Of a stretch of DNA of 64,000 bases, positions 29,033 through 40,963 are shown one piece after another. The stretch is taken from contig CM074137.1 of NCBI GenBank assembly GCA_037178625.1, positions 2,418,001 through 2,482,000 of the forward strand, written 5' to 3'. The notes under the pieces were generated by a model, which was given only the letters and a program-made list of their open reading frames with translations, made no database searches and was not told the DNA's origin. This DNA is from Skeletonema tropicum. Taxonomy: Eukaryota > Bacillariophyta > Thalassiosirophyceae > Thalassiosirales > Thalassiosiraceae. The translations under genes and the position numbers were made by a program. How positions within the stretch are numbered: position 1 is the stretch's first letter; each line of letters starts with the position of its first letter.

Positions 29033-31849
29033 TTAAAAGGCCCTCAAATTATCCTTCTTCTTGAACGGATTCGAAATCATCTTGGATTTCTTTTGTTCCT
29101 TTTTCTTTGTAACAATAACACCCTCCTCTTGCAAAACCCACACCAAGTTGTTCATGTGGGGGCAATGGATAGAGTAAAACACTGGAGGCTCACCGACTGG
29201 AGCTGGTACATCAAAGTAATCTCCTGTCTTTACTGTTCTAGTCACTCCAGTCCACATATGGCCCCATGCACCGGGAGGAAGGTAAACTCTTGCCGTGGTA
29301 ACACCAGGCTCCATCACTGGTGCTACATACATGGAAGTTCCGAGCATGAATGATGATGTACCCTCCTTAAGGAAATGCTTATCTGTTGGATAATGCAATA
29401 CTGGATGACGAACCACTGGCCATCCTTGGAAGCTAGCCTCGCTTAGCAAGTTTTGTCGGTAGCTAGCCAATGCTTTGTACACCTTCGACCATCGAGTCAA
29501 TTGATCCAACACAACGTTATCTTCGTAGGCCGAAATGGAAGTGGTCACTACTCCGTCTCCATCATGGGTGCGGAACAATGTTGTGAAAGCCATCATTTCC
29601 AACCATCTACAAATCATGTCTCTTGATCGGGAGGAGATCCCTCTTCCTAGTTTTTCGGGAACTGCCATACTAACGGCGCAGTGTCCAAGGGCAAAGCCGG
29701 AAATTCCACCGTTGATTATCCCGTTGAGTGCAGCCGTCATCCCACCGTCTTTCTTTGCATGCAAGTTCGATACACGGTCACTAAGCGAAGTGGGAACAAG
29801 TTGAGCTGTCTGACTGAAGCCCGAACTAGCGATGAAGAAAGCGTCTCCCTCCCTACCTGCGTCTCGAATAGCATCTCGATTGACTTTGGCAAACTCCTGT
29901 GGGAATTTGTTCACCACAGACAAACCTCTACCTCCATCTGGATCACAATTGTACTTTGCACCAATCGGTGGGTCAAAGTTCGTGTCTGCCATCCAAAACG
30001 AGGCACCAGCACGTCCGAGAATCTCATTCCTAATGATTGTCTCCTTATACCAGTTCACCGCGTCTAGATTTGTCATGTCCACAGCTCCACAAAAAGCATT
30101 TTCGGTACCAAAGTTGTAGACTCCTTTGGTGATCGGGTCCTTGATAAGGTAGCCATTATCCTCAGCTTCGCCAAAGATGTATCTTCTCCCAGTTCGAAGA
30201 TGGGGAGGGATCTCATCTATGCATGGATTAATGTACAATCCCACGTTTATACCAGCACTCTCTAAATCATCCACCAAACGCTGCCAATTGGGGTACAACT
30301 CTCTCTCGAGTACCCAGTTATACCACATGCGGTTAGATTTGGTCTTCATGCCCGTCCAATCTGAAATTACAACACCAGAAATGGGGCATCCACGCTTTTG
30401 GAGAGCCTTGTGAATACGCCTCACCGTAAAGGTACCACCCGACAAGCCCAGCATTGCTCCATTGCGCTGTGTCCACATGGGCATCTTCTTCACCCTACCC
30501 TGCAAAGAGGCATGTATGGTCATTGCCTCCAACGCTGAGCTGGCAGCAATCCATGTCCCTTTGAGGACACTACTTTGCACTCTAACACTGTACCAATCAT
30601 CATGTCGTAGATCAAACACACTGGGTTCCGAAGTGGTCAAGAAGAATGAGGCACCGTTGGTAGTAACAAATTGTGGGACGACCAAGTTACCAGCTCCACC
30701 CTCTTGCGTATCCTTTGAGGCATAGCCGTTCTTACTCTTCTTGGAAGAACTACTAACTCGAACTTCCATACCCTTGGCGTTAGGCGTGGATAGACGATGT
30801 CCAAATCCCATGAATACATCAGAGGCATCAGTGTTGGAACTAATGAAGTGACATTGATTAGCTTCCCCTTGAATGTCCTCACTTTCAACCTGTAACGACA
30901 GATTCAAACACTGCGAGTTTACAGGATGCTTTCTCAATATCAATGCATAGCGAGGGCTCTTCTTGTGCAATTCACCATTGTAGATCCCTTTGCTCAAGTG
31001 TCCACGAATAATAACATCAGATTTTCCATGATTGATAACGTCAATCGTTTGTATATTGGCATGCCACAGGAAGTGTTCTTGGCATGGGGTATCACTACTT
31101 TGCGAAACGAGCATGCCGGCACCTCCAACAAAGTTAACGCCAGGCTCTGATGACCAAACAACTTGCAATGTGGGGACGTGCACCACCACAATATTGGCCA
31201 AGGTAATCTTGGGCGCTTCGACATTCATATTAACATTTGTCTTCTTGTTCTTATTCGCACTCTCCAACTTCTTTGCAACCCTTTCGACTGTTTCTGGATC
31301 AACCATTGATAGCTTCACACTGACTCGAAAATCTCCTACTTCCATGTCTCTATCCTCCTCAAGTGGCACGCGTAGGAAGAGACGGCCGGGCTCCACTTTT
31401 TGTTTTGTGACTGATACTCGTGCATTCTTAGCGTAACCCTTTTGATTCTTCAGGGGAGGATGGACTGCAGGCTTGTGCTTGATGGCATCTTCAGGCTTCG
31501 CCTTCGTAGCTGCCTTGGGTTTCGCTTGAGCTTTTGGTTCAGATGGAGGAGGACCCCCCTCGCGGTTGGAAGGAGCAGCTCTAACAGAAGAAGTTTCGTA
31601 GCGAGTATCGGGCATTGCTTCAGATCTCATTGATAGGCTTGCTGGCACTTGAGAATTTGGGGGAGCCTGTTTGGCCATTCTGGCATCGAAGCTTGCGACA
31701 TCATTTTGAGGCATGGGGTATCCTTCGTTGGCTTGTTGGCCGTACATCATAGCAGGACCAGGCCCGGCGATCGATCTGGCCTCAGATCCGGCCACTGATC
31801 CTCCAGCCACCGATCCACCGAACGATCCGGCGAAGGGCAAGTTATTCAT
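29033..31849 (-). CDS. Glycoside hydrolase family 31, sulfoquinovosidase-like
   Basis: Single exon, 938 residues from the ATG at 31849; the frame is open to a TTG at 31873 but without support. Residues 1-130 are Gly/Ala/Ser-rich and disordered; 145-430 should form the N-terminal beta-sandwich. The GH31 barrel follows, with VVISDWTGMKTKSNRMWYNW, GLYINPCID, the nucleophile motif FWMADTNF (Asp622) and a candidate acid/base Asp691 in SLSDRVS. The W-M-A-D motif, the roughly 70-residue spacing of the two acids, FRTHDGD and a C-terminal GAWGHMWTG...PVGEPPVFY resemble the YihQ-type sulfoquinovosidases more than ordinary alpha-glucosidases (W-x-D-M-N-E). A role in breaking down plant-type sulfolipid headgroups is possible. 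There is no signal peptide, so it is probably cytosolic. Confidence 0.8.
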   Translation of the reverse strand: MNNLPFAGSFGGSVAGGSVAGSEARSIAGPGPAMMYGQQANEGYPMPQNDVASFDARMAKQAPPNSQVPASLSMRSEAMPDTRYETSSVRAAPSNREGGPPPSEPKAQAKPKAATKAKPEDAIKHKPAVHPPLKNQKGYAKNARVSVTKQKVEPGRLFLRVPLEEDRDMEVGDFRVSVKLSMVDPETVERVAKKLESANKNKKTNVNMNVEAPKITLANIVVVHVPTLQVVWSSEPGVNFVGGAGMLVSQSSDTPCQEHFLWHANIQTIDVINHGKSDVIIRGHLSKGIYNGELHKKSPRYALILRKHPVNSQCLNLSLQVESEDIQGEANQCHFISSNTDASDVFMGFGHRLSTPNAKGMEVRVSSSSKKSKNGYASKDTQEGGAGNLVVPQFVTTNGASFFLTTSEPSVFDLRHDDWYSVRVQSSVLKGTWIAASSALEAMTIHASLQGRVKKMPMWTQRNGAMLGLSGGTFTVRRIHKALQKRGCPISGVVISDWTGMKTKSNRMWYNWVLERELYPNWQRLVDDLESAGINVGLYINPCIDEIPPHLRTGRRYIFGEAEDNGYLIKDPITKGVYNFGTENAFCGAVDMTNLDAVNWYKETIIRNEILGRAGASFWMADTNFDPPIGAKYNCDPDGGRGLSVVNKFPQEFAKVNRDAIRDAGREGDAFFIASSGFSQTAQLVPTSLSDRVSNLHAKKDGGMTAALNGIINGGISGFALGHCAVSMAVPEKLGRGISSRSRDMICRWLEMMAFTTLFRTHDGDGVVTTSISAYEDNVVLDQLTRWSKVYKALASYRQNLLSEASFQGWPVVRHPVLHYPTDKHFLKEGTSSFMLGTSMYVAPVMEPGVTTARVYLPPGAWGHMWTGVTRTVKTGDYFDVPAPVGEPPVFYSIHCPHMNNLVWVLQEEGVIVTKKKEQKKSKMISNPFKKKDNLRAF

Positions 31850-32249
31850 CGTGAGCTGCAAGCTGCAATACAATTAATGGATGCTTTATCGCGTAGATGG
31901 TACAGCCTGCCACGCCAAAATGGTCGATGGTGTAGCTATCATAGCTGCCGTCCAACGCGTAACGCATGTACTCCTGCTAATCTTGACTTCCATTTTCTCG
32001 GATAATCGCCTTAACCCCATTAACCCTAATTCACCCATGTGTTTTCTCACTTTTCAGAAGTGATAGCGGAGGAATCGCTGATTTTATTGGCATCAAGTTT
32101 TGTGTTCCTCTCACAAGAACAATGAGCGATGCTCCTCCAGTCTTCATGATTTTGCAACTAGGACAACCCATTAATCGCAGCAGTAAAGCAGCAAGTCAAT
32201 GCCATATCAATAGGCCATCAATTGCATTGGCCAATAGATACACAAAGCG
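31850..32249. other. Divergent intergenic region, GH31 and PDZ-protein genes
   Basis: 400 bp shared by two divergent genes, so it must hold both promoters. CTTGCAG and TATTGCAG just upstream of the GH31 ATG could be a splice acceptor of a leader intron. This is not established. Confidence 0.4.
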
Positions 32250-35200
32250 ATGAAGCTAACCGCCGCTCTTGGTGTACTTAGCTGGAGCTTTCATGCCGAA
32301 ACCAAAATTGCATCGGCAGAAGCACACAAACATCATCGTCCACGACACCAGCATGCATCGCAAACAAATAGAATACGACAGGATGAAGCATTATCTTCAG
32401 CAACAACAATATCAGATAAAAGTAGAGAACTAGACCAAGCACAAAACTTGCAGCCTGATAGAGAACTACAATCAGACGATCCGTTTCTACTATGGCTTCA
32501 GGCGCAAGCGGAAATATATGGCTGCCCACCCGCATACGTCCAAGTTCCAGTTAGATCCAACCAAATTTATTTTGCAGGCGACAAGGTGTCAACATGTAAT
32601 TCCACTGGAGATACTTGTAAGATGTATCAGTGTAAAACTTCTGATAAACGCTGCCAGAAAATTGGTCTTGAGCCAGGTGTATATCCAAATGATTCACCTC
32701 TTGTGGTGTGGGAAGAGCTAACCACATGTTCGAGGGCTAGGCTGCATGAACAGCTTTGGTGTCAAAGGCCTTATGAAGTAGGGCCTTGGTACAGCAATGA
32801 TGTCATTGTTTCGCATAATGGCATAGCCTACAAATGTCTAAATCAGTTCGATTGCAGTAGATATCAGTCAGAGCCCGGTGTAGGTACAAATAATGGATGG
32901 GAAGAATTAGGCCCTTGCACTATTTGGATAGAACCATCAGAAGCGCCTAGTGCAGCTCCGTCAATGCAACCGTCGGGATCACCATCTGCGGAGCCGACTC
33001 CTGTTGCAAGTGAGTCTCCATCAGCAACCCCGTCTGCGTCTCCGTCGAGCCAGCCAACAAGCACCCCAAGTGCATCTCCATCAACAGAGCCGTCTGCATC
33101 ACCTTCTGCGGTGCCATCATCTCAGCCGACACCTGTTTCAAGTGGATCTCCGTCAGCAAGCCCGTCTACTTCTCCATCAACTTCTCCGACAAGCGGACCA
33201 AGCGATTCTCCATCAGCAAGTCCTTCTGCAACACCGTCATCTCAACCGACAAGTGAGCCAAGCGCACTTCCCTCAACAACGCCTACAGCGGCTCCATCAT
33301 CTCATCCAACGAGTACTCCGAGCTCTTTTCCATCAAATGAACCGACTGCATCGCCATCGTCAATGCCATCATCTCAACCGACAAGTAAGCCAAGTGCTTC
33401 GCCATCAGTTATGCCGTCTGCATTGCCATCGACTCAGCCAACGGGCACTCCAAGCTCTTCGCCATCAGCAAAGCCCTCTGCATCGCCTTCTTCGATGCCA
33501 TCATCTCACCCGACAAGTGAGCCAAGTGCCTCGCCATCAGCTGAACCGACTGCATCACCATCGAGCGAGCCCACAAACACTCCAAGCTCTACGCCCTCTG
33601 AAACGCCTACCACGAGTCCGTCTGCATCGCCATCATCTCTTCCGACGAGTGAGCCAAGTGCTTCACCCTCTGTACAGCCATCCGCATCACCATCGAGTCA
33701 GCCAACAAATGAGCCAAGTGCATCCCCTTCAGCAAGTCCTTCTGCATCGCCATCAGCAAAGCCGTCGTCTCTTCCAACAACTGAGCCAAGTGCCTCGCCG
33801 TCAGTGAAGCCGTCTGCGTCGCCATCGAGTCAGCCAACGGGGACTCCAAGCTCTTCGCCATCAGGAAAGCCGTCTTCATCGCCTTCTTCGATGCCATCAT
33901 CTCACCCGACAAGTGAGCCAAGCACATCTCCTACATCAGATCCATCTGCGTCACCGTCGAGTGAGCCATCGAGTACTCCCAGTGTCTCTCCATCCAAAGC
34001 ACCTACGACGGTGCCTTCTGCGACGCCATCGACTCAGCCAACGAGGATGCCAAGTGCATCTCCTTCAGTACATCCGTCTGTGTCTCCGTCGTCCCATCCG
34101 TCAAATGAGCCAAGTGCATCCCCTTCAGCGAGTCCGTCTGCATCGCCATCATCTCTTCCGACAAGTGAACCAAGTTCCTCGCCATCGGTAAAGCCATCCG
34201 CGTCACCATCGAGTCAGCCAACGAATACCCCAAGTGCATCTCCATCAGCAAAGCCATCTCCATTACCTTCTGCAATGCCATCATCTCATCCGACAAGTGA
34301 GCCAAGCGCTTCACCGTCTGTACAGCCTTCTGCGTCTCCTTCTAGCAAGCCTACAAGTGAGCCAAGTTCTTCTCCATCATCTGATCCGACAACAGCGCCT
34401 TCTTTCACTCCATCATCTCGTCCGACAAGTGAGCCAAGCGCGCTTCCTTCAGCGCTACCAACGGTGCAACCGTCTGGATCACCTTCGAGTCAGCCTACAA
34501 GCAAACCAAGCTCTTCGCCGTCTTCAACGCCAACTACCACACCTTCTTCGATGCCATCTTCTCACCCGACCAGCCAACCAAGTGCAACACCTTCAAGCGA
34601 GCCGACAATGCATCCGAGCGTTTCTCCTTCCACCACCCCGACATCAGAACCTTCTGCATCACCATCTGTATCACCATCAACGAGTCCTCCAACTTCCTCT
34701 CCGTCAGCGACGCCGTCTGCACAGCCCTCTGGATCTCCATCGAGCCAGCCGACAAGCACCCCAAGTTCCTCTCCTTCAGCATCGCCGACGAACGAACCAT
34801 CAGTATCACCTACATCGTCACCATCTTTATCAACAATGCCATCAAGGGCTAAGATTGATATTGTGGTAACATCAAATCCTCCATCAATTGCTCCGTCAAC
34901 AAATGCTCCATCAAGTGCTCCATCTACAACAACTTTGTCATCCTCCTTTTCAACATCAGTTGTCTTTTCTGATATTTCCGACTTCATGGATAAGAAAACA
35001 GCTGACAGTGTTGAAGCAGTGACAAAGACATTTATAGAGACGGCACTGGCTGATAGAGATGTTGAATGTGATGTTGTGGTTACATCTCAGAGGCTGATAG
35101 AGATGGATGACGCTAACAGCGAAAGAAGAAGTCTTCGAGTTCAGAGAACACTAACATCAGGATTGGAAGTAGACCTTGACTTGTCATTTACAGCAACTCG

Positions 35201-36599
35201 TAGCGGCGATAATGCGGATATTGAACAATTGATATTGGCTGAGCTGAGTACCAACTCCGGAGAATACAAACAGCTGCTTGCGGATAATGCTCCCTTTTTC
35301 ATTCAATACAATCAACGGGAGGAACAATTGTTGCCGAATTCAGCAGCCATGATGACTCCACAAAAAGAGTCGAAAGCTGGAGCAGGAAAGATAACCGGGA
35401 TTGTCTTTGGAGTTTTTGCGTCGTTGTTTGTGATAGCAGTTTCTATGTACACCGTGAGGGAAAGAATAAGGTCAAATGGAACAGCTTCTCTACGAGCGAC
35501 CAATGAAGATGAAAACGAATTTTATGACTCAAGGCCAAGCAGAAGAGCTCTGACTGTCATCAATGAGGACGAAAACGACACATACGATTTGAATGCCATT
35601 TCCAAGACAAATGACAATGTTGAAAAAAGCAAACCTCAAACGTCAGAGCCGCCGCCGCGCAAAGAGATGGTAAGTCAAAAGCTAGACATGATGTCTGAAT
35701 CCATCAAGAACAAGAGTAAGGCCAAAATCAAGGTAAGTTTATTCGAATATCAGCTGTTACGTTTCCCTTCCATTTTGCTAGAGCCTCACCTTCTGTTGTT
35801 GTTCAATGCTATTTTTCTTTCATAGTCTGAGGAAGAGGACGAGAAAGCAAGAAGATCCTTCTTGCCTGACAAACTCAAAGACACAGTAAAACGAGGTGTC
35901 CGTGATGTTTGGATTTACGCAAATGATGATGGCAAAGATTTGGGTGAGCATCCAGTCGTCTCTGACCTGTCCAACCCAAGTGAAGCCGACGGGGTGATTT
36001 CTCCAACATCCCATGGAGGTTACCTCGACGACGTCTACTACCAAAATGCAGCTGACAAGATGGTTGGTGATCAGTTTGATACTCGTGCAATTATGACACC
36101 GTTTGCACCTAGGAGTAGTCGTAATGGACTGCTTGGAGCAGGCTCCAGACAAGGGCCACCTGTAACTGCATACAGCTTTAGCTCACCGACGAGTACTACC
36201 AGAAGTTACAGAAGCTTCAAAAAGGATAAAGTTTTTGAGGTCTACGCGCCTCCCGGTCCTTTGGGAGTAATTATTGACACATCAAAAGAAGGACCTTTGA
36301 TACACTCACTCAGAAAAGATTCCCAGCTTAAGGACCTTGTCAATCCTGGCGATTTGATTGTTGCACTTGATGACGAAGATACAAGGCACATGACAGCAGC
36401 AAAGTTAACTCGTAAGATGGCAAGCAAAAGCGGTGAGACGAGGAAGATTACTTTACTGAAAGGGTTGGCACCACCAACACCGATCGCCTCTGTGCGAAAT
36501 GCGACTTCATTTCAATCACCGCTCTCTGTGCGAAATGCTATGTCGTTCCAATCGACAACTCGATATGATGATCCTGTAATAAGAAAAGATCGTGTATAA
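32250..36599 (+). CDS. Chitin-binding-like, Ser/Pro-stalk membrane protein with cytosolic PDZ domain
   Basis: Two exons, 32250-35732 and 35826-36599, give 1418 residues. Residues 1-25 form a weak signal peptide, followed by RXL motifs (SRELDQ, DRELQSD). Two Cys-containing modules at about 90-158 and 165-228 have the W/Y-G-D-x-V...Y-C...W-E-E-L-x-x-C layout of carbohydrate-binding families 5/12, which bind chitin. Residues 231-885 are a stalk of PSxxPSxxPTSxPS repeats, likely heavily glycosylated. A folded segment with RRSLRVQR (near 958) comes before one membrane span (about 1045-1072, GIVFGVFASLFVIAVSMY). The cytosolic tail ends in a PDZ domain (about 1297-1380: GPLGVIIDTS, NPGDLIVALDDED). 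The protein could link wall chitin or silica matrix to cytosolic partners. It directly precedes the cingulin-like cluster. Confidence 0.85.
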
Positions 36600-37240
36600 T
36601 AATATAAATAGGAAAATAATTGCATACAGCATTGATTTTGTAATGAATTAAAACTTACCATACGCTGGCACACTGTTGACACTCTTCCGCACTTCTACCA
36701 TCTACAGCAAGAAAAGCCACACCTAAATTTGTATGGAAAGCCAAGATTTCAAATTAATGACTCATCATGTGCCTCAACTTTGGTGAGTTGAGAATGAACT
36801 CTGTCAATGTTTCAAAATCCAACATAAATAACCAGGTGTAGAGACTCTAGAGAGAGTCAAGTCAAATCAAAGCGATTGTACCAAGGCGGGTAATAATTAT
36901 ATAGGCTCAAGGCTCAACAAGCAAGGCCAAATCCTGTTATTGTGCTGCGACTCAAGTACCGATGGGAAAGATGGTAGGAGTATTTATCTCATAAATATTT
37001 GGTCTGAAATTTTTTGTTTGATGATGTGCGACGAAGTCAAAAAATTTGTGAGAGGAGCGCACCCCATCGTTCATCAGTACATAAAGCGGGTCTCATCAAA
37101 ATTTGAGAGGTGTCAAAACCCACAACTTACCGTCATCTCTTTTAACTGCAGAAGAAGTTGCGACGTCTCCAATATCAATCAGCCTCCTCACCTAAGCGAT
37201 AGCAAAACGACGCCGAACAATAGGCAACAATCAGGAATAA
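36600..37240. other. Intergenic, upstream of first cingulin-like gene
   Basis: No gene seen. It presumably contains the promoter of the next gene. A GAAGAAG(T/C)TG motif at 37151-37160 also occurs ahead of the second paralogue at 42041-42050. Confidence 0.4.
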
Positions 37241-40200
37241 ATGGTCAAGTACGGTTTTGCCAGCGCTGTCTTGGCTCTAACCGCTGCAGTAGCAGTTACG
37301 GCACAAGAGACCTCAGGCTGGCCCACATATTTCCCAACCACAAATTGGCCAACTTACTCACCAACGGATGGTCCTGATGGAATGCAAGGTATAGACTCGT
37401 CTGGTTCTGATCCTGAACCAGTTAGGCCAGCCGCGGTAGCAAAATCGGTTGAGGAGCCAGTGGATCTCACGCCGGCGAGGCCGAGTTACGAATCGGTTGA
37501 GCAGCCAGTTGATCCTACGCCGGCGAGGCCGAGTTACGAATCGGTTGAGCAGCCAGTTGATCCTACGCCGGTGAGGCCGAGCTACGAATCGGTTGAGCAG
37601 CCAGTTGATCCTACGCCGGTGAGGCCGAGTTACGAATCGGTTGAGCAGCCGGTGGATCCTACGCCGGTGAGGCCGAGTTACGAATCGGTTGAGCAGCCAG
37701 TTGATCCTACGCCGGCGAGGCCGAGTTACGAATCGGTTGAGCAGCCAGTTGATCCACCTTCCGGCTATGAAGTGAGTTCTGAAGACAATTATTACCAGCC
37801 GCCTCCATCTGGAGACGATCATCACACCATGGGGCCGCCTCAATACAACGATTACGGTGAGGCCGTCGATGAACCACCTTATTACCAGCCGCCTCCATCT
37901 GGAGACGATCATCACACCATGGGGCCGCCTCAATACAACGATTACGGTGAGGCCGTCGATGAACCACCTTATTACCAGCCGCCTCCATCTGGATACGATC
38001 ATCACACCGTGGAGCCGCCTCAATACAACGATTACGGTGAGGCCGTCGATGAACCACCTTATTACCAGCCGCCTCCATCTGGAGACGATCATCACACCGT
38101 GGGGCCGCCTCAATACAACGATTACGGTGAGGCCGACGATGTACCCTGGACCTCTGGCACAACTTGGAAGTCAACTACATCATGGGACACTGCTCCAATG
38201 TGGGACGATGATGGCTGGGACTCTGGTACAACTTGGAAGTCAACTACATCATGGGACACTGCTCCTATGTGGGACGATGACGGCTGGGACTCTGGCACAA
38301 CTTGGAAGTCAACTACATCATGGGACACTGCTCCTATGTGGGACGATGACGGCTGGGACTCTGGCACAACTTGGAAGTCAGCTACATCATGGGACACTGC
38401 TGGAAGCAGCTGGGGCGAGTCTACAAGCTGGAGCGAGCCTTCCAGCTGGGACGATTCTTCATCTTGGGCTAGCAACTCAGAATGGGGAGGAAAAGCTTCC
38501 AAACGGGCGAAAACGTCCAAGGCTGGGAAGAGGTGTAAGACTTCCAAGACTTCCAAAGCTAGTAAGGTGAGTTGATGTTTCATTTATTGTATGAGTCGAT
38601 GCAAAGGATGGCTTTTAGAGAGATGTCACCTCACACAACTTTTTTTATGCTTTAATGATAAACTTTTCATCGTGTAGGTTGCATGGTCTACTGGCTGGGA
38701 GTCATCAGAATGGCAGGCTCCAGAACCAAAATGGAAGTCACCAGGATCAGAATGGCGGTCCGCGGCGGAACGTCCTAAAAAACGTGGACATGGACCACAC
38801 CACAAAAAGCCTGTACAATCAGGTGCTCTTTCAAGCGGAGAACCCCCAAGGAAATTGTATGCATGGCCTAAGCGCACGTATCTCCCCTACAATAACGAAG
38901 CTGCGCCAAAAAGTCGGACAGGTGAACCTCCCAATTACAGAGGAAGACCCCATCGCAAAGGACCACCCCATCGTAAGGCCGACAAGCAAATTCCGCTATG
39001 GGATGATGACGGTTGGAGTGAACCTGAAGTGTTGAAGGGAACTTGGAACAGTTGGAGTACTGCCGAATCGCCCAAGAAAACTGGATCAGGCTGGGGAGCA
39101 GCAAAAGCGAGCAAGTGGATTGGATCTGAAGGAGGAAAAACGTCTTGCTGGGACAGCGGAGATGGAGGAGACAGTGACTCAGGCTGGAGCTCATCAGGTT
39201 CAGATTCGGGCTCAGGCTGGAGCTCATCAGGTTCAAGTTCAGGCTGGGGCTCAGGCTGGGGTTGGGGCAGTTGGCCCTCACCTCCGACTCCACCACCAAC
39301 TCCACGTCCAACAAAGGCTCCTACTCCAGCGCCTATGACTAATGTAGTGCCCCCACCATGCACGAATAATCCAAGCTATGATTGCTACCCGTTCATAGGT
39401 CCTGGAGTTTGGTACTGTAACTCTATGACCCATGGATGCGCCGACGGTGAGCTGTTCAACCCCGACTGCGCTGGATCAGCTCAACCATTGCCAGGCACAG
39501 AGGTTTGTGAGGAGTTCTGCCATCCTACATGCGTCCCCACTGCATCTCCAACTCCACCACCAACTCCACCGCCAACTCCACGTCCAACAAAGGCTCCTAC
39601 TCCACGTCCAACAAGGGCTCCTACTCCACGTCCAACAAGTTCTTTTTTGCCCCCACCCACTCCTCTTCCGACATCTCCGCCGACACCTCCTCCTACACCT
39701 GCTCCAATACCATGCACTAACAATCCAAGCTATTTTTGCAATCAATTTCAAGGTAGTGGAATCTCTAATTGTGACTCTATGACCCTTGGATGCGCCGACG
39801 GTGAGCTGTTCAACCCCAGCTGTGCTGGATCGGCTTCACCAATGCCAGGCACAGAGGTTTGTGAGGAGTTCTGCCATCCTACATGCGTCCCCACTGCATC
39901 TCCCTCTCCACCGCCAACTCCACCACCAACTCCACCACCAACTCCACGTCCAACAAGGGCTCCTACTCCATCGCCAATTAACCCTGTTGTGCCCACTCCA
40001 TGCACGAATAATCCAAGCTATTTTTGCGATCAATTTCAAGGTAGTGGAATCTCTAACTGTAACTCTATGACCTTTGGATGCGCCGACGGTGAGCTGTTCA
40101 ACCCCGACTGCGCTGGATCAGCTGAACCAATGCCAGGCACAGAGGTTTGTGAGGAGTTCTGCCATCCTACATGCGTCCCCACTGCATCTCCAACTCCACC

Positions 40201-40963
40201 GCCAACTCCACCGCCAACTCCACCACCAACTCCACCACCAACTCCACCGCCAACTCCACCTCCCTCTCCACTTCCCTCATCACCACCAACTCCACCTCCC
40301 TCTCCACTTCCCACCCCAGAGCCAACAAATTCGCCGACACCTCCTCCTACACCTGCTCCGACACCATGCACGAATAATCCAAGCTATGATTGCGATCAAT
40401 TTCAAGGTAGTGGAATCTCTAATTGTGACTCTATGACCCTTGGATGCGCCGACGGTGAGCTGTTCAACCCTAGCTGTGCTGGATCGGCTTCACCAATGCC
40501 AGGCACAGAGGTTTGTGAGGAGTTCTGCCATCCTACATGCGTCCCCACTGCATCTCCAACTCCACCGCCAACTCCACCACCAACTCCACGACCAACTCCA
40601 CGACCAACTCCATTGCCAACTCCATTGCCAACTCCGCGACCAACTCCTCTTCCCACTCCTTTTCCTACATCGATCTCAACTGCTGGATCAACCCCTACAG
40701 TGTCAAAGGATACCACACTCCCACCTACCATGAACGGCGGTGCACGCAGTCATACCCAAACCTACCACCTTGGAGATGACTTCAGGAAGGATGTCATGAC
40801 AGAATGTATTGAAGAAACTGGAGGTGTTTGGCACCAGGGCCAGTACATTGAGGTATGCGAGTTTGTGTGTAGAGAAACCACAATCTTGTATCAAAATGGG
40901 AACGAGATATTTAGAACAACCGGGGACCCAACATCCACTGACTGTCCTCAGGAAAATTCGTAG
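37241..40963 (+). CDS. Cingulin-like silica-matrix protein, paralogue A
   Basis: Exons 37241-38566 and 38678-40963 give 1203 residues. A signal peptide (MVKYGFASAVLALTAAVAVTAQ) is followed by WPTYFPTTNWPTYSPT. Next come six 16-residue SYESVEQPVDPTPARP units (about 70-172), four Tyr-rich YYQPPPSGDDHHTMGPPQYN units (186-297) and four Trp-rich TTWKSTTSWDTAPMWDDDGWD units (305-388). A lysine cluster (RAKTSKAGKRCKTSKTSKASK) sits at the end of exon 1. Exon 2 adds Trp/Gly/Ser-rich sequence, four 8-Cys modules (CTNNPSYxC...CADGELFNPxC...CEEFCHPTC) on Pro/Thr linkers, and a C-terminal 4-Cys domain. Combined Y- and W-repeats with K-clusters are the features of cingulins, which build girdle-band silica microrings in Thalassiosira. 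The Cys modules are an addition I cannot name. Confidence 0.85.

Noticed and set aside
32940..34905. Regular P-S-x-x-P-S units considered as a CRISPR-like or satellite array
   Set aside because: The repeats keep codon frame and vary mostly at third positions, which shows protein-level repetition, not spacer-repeat architecture.
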